A stretch of 17,951 bases of DNA from Methylotenera_A sp046594885 (GTDB lineage: Bacteria > Pseudomonadota > Gammaproteobacteria > Burkholderiales > Methylophilaceae). Shown piece after piece: positions 8,062 to 14,617 of this stretch. Within the stretch, counting starts at the first letter, position 1, and every line of letters begins with the position of its first letter. A model generated the notes under the pieces. The model worked only from the letters and a program-made list of their open reading frames with translations, did not search any database and had not been told where the DNA came from. Both the position numbers and the translations under genes were made by a program. The stretch lies in NCBI GenBank assembly GCA_046594885.1, contig JBKJRD010000068.1:1-17951 (forward strand), written 5' to 3'.

Positions 8062-9282
8062 GTGGCTGTATTTCGCTTTGAAGCTTTGGATGCACTAGGT
8101 AAGCTCACGCGCGGTGTAGTAGAAGCGGATACCATGCGTCTCGCGCGTGGTCGATTGCGCGATATGCAATTAACACCACTTAAATTAAATTCACTCGCAG
8201 ATGAAAAATCTGTAGGAGATGCTAGTCGTCGGGTTAGTTTTAAAGGTTCTGTATCAAGCTATGAGCTTGGATTGCTGACCAGACAGTTTTCTACATTACT
8301 CAATGCTGGGCTTAATATTGAGCAATCATTATCGGCGATTGCCGAGCAAATGGAAAAGCCTGTCATCCGAGAAATTTTAATTGGTGTTCGTTCTGGAGTG
8401 GTGTCAGGAAGTGCGCTCTCAGTATCGATGGCCGCTTACCCGCAGACTTTTCCTGATATTTATTGCGCACTCATCCATGCGGGTGAAGAGTCGGGGGAGC
8501 TTGCAAAAGTATTAGAGCGTTTGGCAAACTATACTGAATCCCGTCATGTCATGAAGCAAAAACTGGTTACTGCATTTATTTACCCAGCATTAGTCACCCT
8601 CACTGCTATTTTGGTTGTTGGTACCTTATTAATTTATGTTGTCCCACAGGTGGTCGGCGTTTTTCAACAATCCAAACAAACTTTGCCGCTGCTGACACAG
8701 ATTATGATTTTTATTAGTGATTTTTTACGTCACACATGGCTGTATTTGGCTGGATTAATCGCTGTTGGAGTGTATATTTTTAAGAAATCTTTGAAAATCG
8801 ATGCCACACGCTATCGATGGCATGTAACCTTGTTGAAAATACCAGTTTTAGGGAAACTACTGCGTAGTCTGAATACGGCACGTTTATCTAGTACTCTTTC
8901 CATACTGGTTGGTAGCGGTGTGCCATTGATCAATTCGTTACGTGCTGCAGGTCGTATCGTGACGTTGATGCCAATGCAGGCAGCAATTAAAGAAGCCACA
9001 GATGCAGTACGCGATGGTGGCACTTTAAGTCGCGCGTTGCGAGAGAGTGGACAATTTCCACCCATTCTTATTCATTTAATCGCCAATGCTGAAGCGACAG
9101 GTCAGCTTGGAAAAATGCTGGAAAGTGCAGCTGTACAGCAGGAGAATGAGGTTAACAATAAGCTTCTTATTTTAACGAGTATTTTAGAACCGCTGCTGAT
9201 TATTGCAATGGGCGGTATGGTTTTATTAATTGTATTAGCGATTATGTTGCCAATTATTGAGATTAATCAATTAGTACGCTAA
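8062..9282 (+). CDS. gspF: T2SS inner-membrane platform protein GspF
   Basis: GspF is the polytopic inner-membrane core of the assembly platform and is thought to couple GspE activity to pseudopilin insertion. The 406-residue product has two homologous T2SSF cytoplasmic domains, at about 65-190 (LTRQFSTLLNAGLNIEQSLSAI) and 270-395 (ARLSSTLSILVGSGVPLINSL). There are three membrane helices at about 168-195, 222-242 and 372-400. It begins with the usual MAVFRFEALDALGKLTRGVVEA, but the start codon is GTG at 8062, five bases after the gspE stop, which fits co-translation with gspE. The C-terminus ending in LPIIEINQLVR is normal, and length and topology match the family exactly. The next gene is convergent, 29 bp away, and I see no clear terminator between them. 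Confidence 0.95.
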   Translation: MAVFRFEALDALGKLTRGVVEADTMRLARGRLRDMQLTPLKLNSLADEKSVGDASRRVSFKGSVSSYELGLLTRQFSTLLNAGLNIEQSLSAIAEQMEKPVIREILIGVRSGVVSGSALSVSMAAYPQTFPDIYCALIHAGEESGELAKVLERLANYTESRHVMKQKLVTAFIYPALVTLTAILVVGTLLIYVVPQVVGVFQQSKQTLPLLTQIMIFISDFLRHTWLYLAGLIAVGVYIFKKSLKIDATRYRWHVTLLKIPVLGKLLRSLNTARLSSTLSILVGSGVPLINSLRAAGRIVTLMPMQAAIKEATDAVRDGGTLSRALRESGQFPPILIHLIANAEATGQLGKMLESAAVQQENEVNNKLLILTSILEPLLIIAMGGMVLLIVLAIMLPIIEINQLVR

Positions 9283-9311
9283 TCTGAGATCATTTGATCA
9301 ATTGATAACAA

Positions 9312-10448
9312 TTAAATCATTGTGAATAGTTTAATATCAAACGCTCTTTCAATGAACCAAATAGTGGCAATGCCGATAATAATGATTGAGCCTGCATAAA
9401 AGAATACTGTTTTATAAAACCATGTTCTACGTAATGCAAATGAAATGGGCAAGTAAATACTTAATATACCAATTTGACCGATTTCCACACCCACATTAAA
9501 GCCAACTAAAGCAAGAATCAACGCCGTATTTTGTAAACCTAATTCTGATAAAACCGCTGCAAATCCAAAACCATGAATTAAGCCAAAAGCAAAAGCCGCC
9601 ATCCAGCGTTTTTTTAATATTCTGGGGTTTAAATTATTCAGTGCGGCAAGCACAACCGAGGCCGCAATAGCCGACTCCACCCAGCGGCTGGGTAACGTAA
9701 CAATTTGCAAAGTAGCTAGTGTCAGGGTGACAGAGTGCGCCAATGTGAAAGCGGTTACTACTTTAAGTACATCAATAAAAGTCGCTTTGAAACTAGTTGA
9801 AGGCTCCCAATTCCCCGCATTTCGGATTAAAACTGCTGGTAATAATAAAGAAATCAAGAAGAGGATGTGGTCGTAACCTATCCAGATATGCCAAATACCC
9901 TCTATCACATAATTTTTAAACTCAATGAGTTGATTTGTCTTCTGTAAGATAAATGATTGCTGAGCATTATCAGGCCCGAAGATAGAAGTTTTGGTATTGT
10001 TTTTATATTCTAGTCTCAGTAAACCACGGTGCGTAGGGTCAATATCCGCAAATAAACTATAGTGTAAATTCAGCTCAGTGACTATTTTTTTACAGCTGGC
10101 AACAAATTTAATCACCACATAAGCGCCGTCAGTATGGTCATCGATTAATATTTTCTGAGGCTCAGTAGGACAAGTATATTGATTCTCCTTCACATCAAGT
10201 CTAGCCATCGCATAAGCATCAATATTTTTTTTCTTATTAAGCACTTCTTGCCATGTAATTTTGTTATCAGCATTTTCATCTAAGCCAATCGCGTAGTCGA
10301 TATCGCGTAAAGCAATATCCCATTGACCTTCGATCTTGCTATCTTTGACCGTAATGACTAAATAACTATCACTAGGCTTGTGGGCGTGAGCAGGATTATT
10401 GCAAAGCCAAAACAGTGCTGCTAAAAGAAAGTAATATTTTAAATTCAT
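9312..10448 (-). CDS. HupE/UreJ-family membrane protein with periplasmic EF-hand domain
   Basis: The 378-residue product has a signal peptide ending at AHA|HK (residue 22) and an extracytoplasmic domain of about 160 residues. A membrane domain with about six or seven helices follows, carrying the HupE/UreJ_2 hallmarks GYDHILFLISLLLP, AHSVTLTLA, GLIHGFGFAA and FNVGVEIGQ. Classical HupE/UreJ proteins are linked to nickel uptake for hydrogenase or urease, but this longer two-domain type is widespread without either enzyme and its substrate is unknown. The soluble domain contains a canonical EF-hand loop at D57-E68 (DENADNKITWQE), with ligands at positions 1, 3, 5, 7, 9 and 12, which implies calcium or a similar cation. 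The His/Asp/Glu residues in the helices could handle a metal. Its ATG overlaps the stop of the upstream TPR gene (ATGA), so the two are coupled. Family assignment is good; the transported species is not known. Confidence 0.82.
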   Translation of the reverse strand: MNLKYYFLLAALFWLCNNPAHAHKPSDSYLVITVKDSKIEGQWDIALRDIDYAIGLDENADNKITWQEVLNKKKNIDAYAMARLDVKENQYTCPTEPQKILIDDHTDGAYVVIKFVASCKKIVTELNLHYSLFADIDPTHRGLLRLEYKNNTKTSIFGPDNAQQSFILQKTNQLIEFKNYVIEGIWHIWIGYDHILFLISLLLPAVLIRNAGNWEPSTSFKATFIDVLKVVTAFTLAHSVTLTLATLQIVTLPSRWVESAIAASVVLAALNNLNPRILKKRWMAAFAFGLIHGFGFAAVLSELGLQNTALILALVGFNVGVEIGQIGILSIYLPISFALRRTWFYKTVFFYAGSIIIIGIATIWFIERAFDIKLFTMI

Positions 10449-11626
10449 ATTGAAGGTGCACTTTTATAACTGTTAATTATTTTTTTTAAAGTGACATCTT
10501 CTAAATTTTTAGTGGCTAACCATTGCTTCATGGTTTGAATTGCAGCGTGATCATTTGACGCGATAGCTGCTTCTAAATAAACCCGTGCATCGGCTGGCTC
10601 TTTTTGAACTTGCCAGTTTTGCTTCGCTATTTTCATAGCTTTAGTCGGGTTATGCATTAATCTCAGCTCAAAACGTGAGTGCTCTCTTTGATGTATCGTG
10701 TCACCTCTTAACATAGCTGCTGCAAATCTTTGTTTCAAAGTCTCAATTTGTAAGCTGACTTCCGCTGAATTGTTTGCTCGAAGCGCTTCTGCATACCTTA
10801 ACAATAAAGCATCAATTTTTGTTTTTGTTTTTAACAGATTAATCACTTCTTTCGAGCGTTTTTGATCTAATAAAAAATCTGAATAGGCGCCTAACAAATA
10901 GCTATCTGGATCATCTATCTTCATAGCCTGTTGAAAGTATTTTTCTGCTGCAATGTTATCGCCTAGCCGTGTCGCCATTTCAGCAAGTAAAGTTAACACC
11001 CAAACTTGTATGGACGGGTTTGTTTCACCAGATTCGGCATACACTTTTTTTAATTTTTGATAGCTGTTAGCGGCTTGCCCATTTAAATTGTGAATATTAG
11101 TCGCGCAGGTGATGGTGACTAAGCTTGAAGTAAGCCTGTAAAGATGTTCGCAACTGGTATAAGCCTCAATATATTTGCCCTGTACTTGCAAAATTGTGGC
11201 ACGTGTAATCCAAGCTTGACCATTGTTCGGATCTAATTTTAAGACTTGATCTAAATCGGCAAGAGATTGATCAAAATGATGGGTGCTTTGCAGTATGGTT
11301 GCACGTAAAACCAAAATTTCTACGGGTGGCTGGCTTATTTTCCACCAAGGTGCAATTGCAGCTTGGGCATAGCCTAAGTAACGTGGGTCGCCCTCAACGC
11401 GTGAGCGCTCAATATATAATCGCGCTAATTGTGCTGCAACTGCGCTATTTAATGGATAAGTAGTTAATAATGCGCTTAATTTTTTAAATTCTTTTGTGTT
11501 TGAACTGAGGCTTGTAGGTAGTGTTTCAAGCACTTGTGCAGGACTGCTTGGCGTGTAAGGCGTAGCGGCTGCATGAGTCATGCAAACTACCAGTAGCAAG
11601 CTGTTAAATGTAAATCTTAATGGCAT
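10445..11626 (-). CDS. Exported tetratricopeptide-repeat protein
   Basis: The 393-residue product begins with a signal peptide (MPLRFTFNSLLLVVCMTHAAA, cleaved near residue 21-22), so it is most likely periplasmic. Helical TPR-like repeats run through most of the rest. The clearest pair is at about residues 100-165, where DQSLADLDQVLKLDPNNGQAWITR resembles the TPR consensus. Another repeat near 215-250 contains LGDNIAAEKYFQQAMKIDDPDSYLLGAY. TPR domains are protein-interaction scaffolds and no catalytic motif is visible. The stop codon overlaps the start of the HupE-like gene, so the two are probably made together and may work together. The gene diverges from the DUF4331 gene across a 287-bp shared control region. 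No narrower family is recognised. Confidence 0.78.
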   Translation of the reverse strand: MPLRFTFNSLLLVVCMTHAAATPYTPSSPAQVLETLPTSLSSNTKEFKKLSALLTTYPLNSAVAAQLARLYIERSRVEGDPRYLGYAQAAIAPWWKISQPPVEILVLRATILQSTHHFDQSLADLDQVLKLDPNNGQAWITRATILQVQGKYIEAYTSCEHLYRLTSSLVTITCATNIHNLNGQAANSYQKLKKVYAESGETNPSIQVWVLTLLAEMATRLGDNIAAEKYFQQAMKIDDPDSYLLGAYSDFLLDQKRSKEVINLLKTKTKIDALLLRYAEALRANNSAEVSLQIETLKQRFAAAMLRGDTIHQREHSRFELRLMHNPTKAMKIAKQNWQVQKEPADARVYLEAAIASNDHAAIQTMKQWLATKNLEDVTLKKIINSYKSAPSI

Positions 11627-11913
11627 TATTTATTTAAACTTTGGTTAAGATGATTTTGAATAAAATTAAATTTTATAAAACATTAACATTTAATTGATTT
11701 CATGGCTTGAAAAATGATTCAATATTTATAAATTTTACAAATATTTTTTATTTTTGATAAGTTGAATCTATTTGTATTTTTTTGACGTATAACAATTGAA
11801 TGAAGTAAATACTAATTTGGGGTGCGTTAGCGCACAGACGTCATCTTAGACCTAATTCATTATCATTTGGAGTTTGAGTAAAACTTAATATCAACTTACA
11901 GGGGTCGCAAATC
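11627..11913. promoter_or_regulatory. Divergent control region of the TPR-HupE and DUF4331 transcripts
   Basis: This 287-bp, very AT-rich region lies between the divergent TPR and DUF4331 starts. Towards DUF4331, TTGACG at 11782-11787 is a good -35 match. The only -10 candidates at 17-18 bases are weak (TAAAT/TAAATA around 11806-11811). Just downstream, inside the presumed untranslated leader, is the hairpin GTGCG-TTAG-CGCAC at 11822-11835, followed by the palindrome GACGTC. The leader then runs about 80 bases to the ribosome binding site AGGGG, about nine bases before the ATG. No confident promoter for the TPR gene was found, although AT-rich -10-like sequence is abundant near its start. Confidence 0.4.
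11822..11835 (+). repeat. GC-rich hairpin in the DUF4331 leader
   Basis: GTGCG (11822-11826) and CGCAC (11831-11835) pair around TTAG. The element is conspicuous because it is the only G+C-rich patch in an AT-rich region, and it sits just downstream of the candidate promoter. It could be an operator or a 5' message stabiliser. No T-run follows, so it is not an intrinsic terminator. Confidence 0.5.
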
Positions 11914-13434
11914 ATGAAACCAATTAGAATTAAATCTCGATCATTAGCTTTTTTTGTATCCGCAGCATTACTGGGCATGGCGGCTACAGCAACGATGGCG
12001 TCCAGCCATAAAGAGGCACCATTTATTGCAGGTCAACCAAGGCTTGATGCGACTGATTTTTACATGTTTAATAGTTACGAACCAAACCGTCAAGATTTCG
12101 TAACCTTTATTGCTAACTACATTCCGTTGCAAGATGTTTACGGTGGCCCCAATTTTAACCAATTTGATTCAAATGGTTTGTATGAAATTCATGTGGATAA
12201 TATAGGTGATGCTAAAGAGCATTTAACCTATCAGTTTCGATTTAACAAACAAACTAAAAACTTTAAGTTGCCTGTTAACGGCACAAATGTGAACATTCCT
12301 TTGATTAATGATTTAGGTAAAATCTCGGCCACTAATCAAGATGCATTAAAACTCACTGAAACTTACACTATTGATTTACTAACAGAGGGAAGTCGCAAAG
12401 GTAAAAGAGAATCGGTGACAAATGCAGCTGGTGGCGGCAAGACATTCACTAAACCAGTTGATTATATTGGTCAAAAATCATTTGATGAGACTGGTACAGA
12501 TAATTCCAAATACAATGCCTACGCAAATAGTTACATCTATGACATCAAAATTCCTGGTTGTGCAGTAAATGGCCGTGTTTTTGTCGGGCAACGTAAAGAA
12601 TCATTTTATATTGCACTAGGTAAAACATTCGATCAAATCAATTTAAATCCATTGGGCTCTGAAGTGGGTGGAAATGCGAATGATCTTGAAGACAAAAATA
12701 TCAGTACCATTGCGCTAGAAGTGCCTAAAGCGTGTTTAATCAAAGCGGCTAATCAGCCAGTAATTGGTGCTTACACAACGGCAAGTGTTAGACAGGGCCG
12801 TTTGATTAATCCCAAACCAGGCTCTAATATCACCAGCGCCAGCAAAGAAGGCGGTGCATGGAGCCAAGTTTCACGATTAGGTATGCCATTGGTCAATGAA
12901 GTAGTCATTGGATTAGAAGATAAAGACAGTTTCAATGCGTCCAAACCCAATGCTGATGGGCAGTTTTTAACTTATGTGACAAACCCTACACTGCCAGTAG
13001 TCATTGAAGGCTTGTTTGGAGCGCCAGCGCCAACCAAGTTTCCTCGTAATGATTTAGTGGCAGCTTTCTTAACGGGTATTGCAGGTGTGAATCAACTTAA
13101 CACTGTAACTCCATCAGAAATGCTACGCCTTAACACTAGTATTGCTGCTGCTGCGCAGGGCTCACAAAGTGCTTTAGGCGTGCTTGGTGGCGATAATGCC
13201 GGTTTTCCAAATGGTCGTCGCCCAGGTGATGATGTGGTAGATGCATCTTTAAGAGTGGCGATGGGTGTATTGTGCGTAGCAACTGGCGCTAATGATGATT
13301 TGAAAGTAGGCTGTAAACCATCTGATGCGCCAGCAGGAAGCGCAGTTTTAACTGATGGTGTGCGCAAAACATCTGCTGACTTTAAAAATGCATTCCCTTA
13401 CTTAAACACACCGTTGCCAGGTAACGGTAATTAA
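11914..13434 (+). CDS. Exported DUF4331-family protein
   Basis: The 506-residue product has a signal peptide cleaved after ATMA (about residue 29), leaving the family's typical mature start SSHKEAP. Further DUF4331 marks are DATDFYMFNSYEP, the long beta-rich middle, SRLGMPLVNEVVIGLEDKDSFNASKP (about residues 325-350), and the C-terminal PNGRRPGDDVVDASLR and FPYLNTPLPG. The family has no established function that I know of. It is exported and probably periplasmic or secreted. There are four cysteines in the mature part (PGCAV, PKACL, VLCVA, VGCKP), which could form disulfides. A strong ribosome binding site (AGGGG) precedes the ATG. A small putative lipoprotein gene follows after 12 bp and then a terminator, so the two form a transcription unit divergent from TPR-HupE. 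Family assignment is confident; function is open. Confidence 0.9.
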   Translation: MKPIRIKSRSLAFFVSAALLGMAATATMASSHKEAPFIAGQPRLDATDFYMFNSYEPNRQDFVTFIANYIPLQDVYGGPNFNQFDSNGLYEIHVDNIGDAKEHLTYQFRFNKQTKNFKLPVNGTNVNIPLINDLGKISATNQDALKLTETYTIDLLTEGSRKGKRESVTNAAGGGKTFTKPVDYIGQKSFDETGTDNSKYNAYANSYIYDIKIPGCAVNGRVFVGQRKESFYIALGKTFDQINLNPLGSEVGGNANDLEDKNISTIALEVPKACLIKAANQPVIGAYTTASVRQGRLINPKPGSNITSASKEGGAWSQVSRLGMPLVNEVVIGLEDKDSFNASKPNADGQFLTYVTNPTLPVVIEGLFGAPAPTKFPRNDLVAAFLTGIAGVNQLNTVTPSEMLRLNTSIAAAAQGSQSALGVLGGDNAGFPNGRRPGDDVVDASLRVAMGVLCVATGANDDLKVGCKPSDAPAGSAVLTDGVRKTSADFKNAFPYLNTPLPGNGN

Positions 13435-13446
13435 TAGGAGCAAACC

Positions 13447-13704
13447 ATGAAAATTACATTTAATTGGTCAATGACTCTTTTGTTAACCGCAGTTAGCCTG
13501 GTTTTGCCTAGTTGCGGCGGAGGCGGTGGCGGAGGCGGGGGTGGTAACAATTCTGCCAGTTTATGTGCTAATAATGCAGATACTTTTATTTGCGAGGTTT
13601 TTAAAGTTGTAAATAATTTGACATCAGATAGTGCAGATCCAATCGCAACTGATCCAATAGTTGCAACCAGCCCTGACGACGCAGAACCAACGACAAATAT
13701 CTAA
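13447..13704 (+). CDS. Small poly-glycine putative lipoprotein
   Basis: The 85-residue product has a Lys-containing N-terminus, a hydrophobic core (MTLLLTAVSLVLP) and a lipobox-like LPSC at about residues 21-24, so it is probably a lipoprotein with a mature chain of about 60 residues. The lipid-attachment cysteine is followed by exactly ten glycines, a flexible tether. A segment with two further cysteines (SLCANNADTFICEVF) comes next, then an acidic Asp/Thr/Pro-rich tail. Proline at the -2 lipobox position is unusual, so lipidation is likely but not certain. Twelve bases separate it from the DUF4331 stop, and GGAG sits a few bases before its ATG. A strong terminator follows 12 bases after its stop. 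It is therefore almost certainly co-transcribed with DUF4331 and may anchor or accompany it. No named family is recognised. Confidence 0.72.
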   Translation: MKITFNWSMTLLLTAVSLVLPSCGGGGGGGGGGNNSASLCANNADTFICEVFKVVNNLTSDSADPIATDPIVATSPDDAEPTTNI

Positions 13705-13715
13705 CCTTTATTATT

Positions 13716-13754
13716 TCCCCTTCAACAGTTTTTTGTTGTAAGGGGATTTTTTTT
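13716..13754 (+). terminator. Intrinsic terminator after the DUF4331-lipoprotein unit
   Basis: CCCCTT (13717-13722) pairs with AAGGGG (13740-13745), and CAACA (13723-13727) pairs with TGTTG (13734-13738). There is a six-base T-rich loop and a one-base bulge at 13739. Eight consecutive T residues follow at 13747-13754. This is a textbook Rho-independent terminator on the + strand, 12 bases past the lipoprotein stop codon. Confidence 0.92.
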
Positions 13755-14617
13755 ACCTAAATAATTTCAACTAAATTAATTTGTTGATCCTTCCCCTTTG
13801 ATAAAATAAAAAATTTGTCACACATTAAAAATGTTGAATTTTCAAACTAATTTATAAATAAATAGGTTCAAATTTTCAATAAATAACTTAGTTCAATTTG
13901 TAATGATTAAGCTTTAGTCAAAAAAGTCGATCTTAGAAAGATTAGTAAAAAAATAGATTCAAAATTACCAAATCTTTCAGGTTTTATGAAAGCAACTATT
14001 ATCATTTTGGGTAAATCTTTTACTATAGAACTAGTTTCAAAAGTTTTAAATATTTTTCATAACGTGAAGATTAACCTTATTTTGCGTAGACAAAAATATT
14101 TGTAAGTTCTGAACGTGTATTTCAAATCGCAAAATGTTTAAATAGCCTTTATTCCCACTGATTGAGAACAAGTTGGAACTCTCATCACGCAGGTCAATTT
14201 TCGTCGCATAACACTGTAAATCCCAACTCTAATTACAGCAATCAAGTCAACTGGATATAAGGATGTACGAGGTTTTATCACTGCATAAAGACTGCTAGTA
14301 GATGCTAATATAAGAACCGCTATTGCCTCTAAAAAACGCTAAATTGCCCAGAAATATGTATTAACTAATAAACATGTTATACACAGCTGAGGGCTTCAAT
14401 CAAGGTCGCTTAAGCAAAGCGTGATGTTGCTAAACATGCACGATTTTTGCAGACAAGAGTCATTATCCATGTTGTTGTGATGTAAATTATTGATGATACT
14501 AATTTTTCTAAAAATGGATAATAAAGCATTACTTACAAATATATTAATGAATTTAACTAAGCTGATTGCTAATTTTAAGTTAACAATCTATGATTGCAAA
14601 ATAAAGGGAAATAAAAC
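13755..14617. other. Long AT-rich gene-poor region
   Basis: About 860 bp separate the terminator from dsbD. The first half is extremely A/T-rich; the middle (about 14150-14460) is less so and could be eroded coding DNA. Two open frames stand out, neither convincing. A 39-codon + strand ORF at 13986-14105 begins MKATIIILGK and has an AGG upstream. By eye it faintly resembles an ACT-like beta-alpha-beta segment, such as the start of some SerB proteins. A 66-codon stop-free - strand frame lies at 14138-14338, has no good start codon, and begins with hydrophobic residues (LEAIAVLILAS). Near the right end, TTGTTG at 14472-14477 and GATACT at 14495-14500, 17 bases apart, are a weak promoter candidate for dsbD. 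AAAGGG at about 14604-14609 is the dsbD ribosome binding site. No transposase, tRNA or repeat array was seen. Confidence 0.5.

Noticed and set aside
9283..9311. ATCAATTGAT palindrome (9297-9306) between gspF and the HupE-like gene as a terminator
   Set aside because: It is a ten-base A/T-rich palindrome without a loop or T-run; too weak to call.
9312..10448. Calling the HupE-like gene a nickel transporter
   Set aside because: No hydrogenase, urease or nickel-binding gene lies nearby, and this two-domain subfamily has no established substrate.
13787..13815. Second copy of the CCCCTTT motif as another terminator
   Set aside because: The CCCCTTT near 13793 has no complementary partner nearby and no T-run follows.
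13986..14105. 39-codon ORF as a real small gene or SerB remnant
   Set aside because: The resemblance to an ACT-type segment is from memory and faint, and no downstream SerB sequence appears in any frame. It is kept only as an observation.
14138..14338. 66-codon - strand frame as a pseudogene
   Set aside because: There is no suitable start codon, no recognised family and no ribosome binding site; it may be chance.
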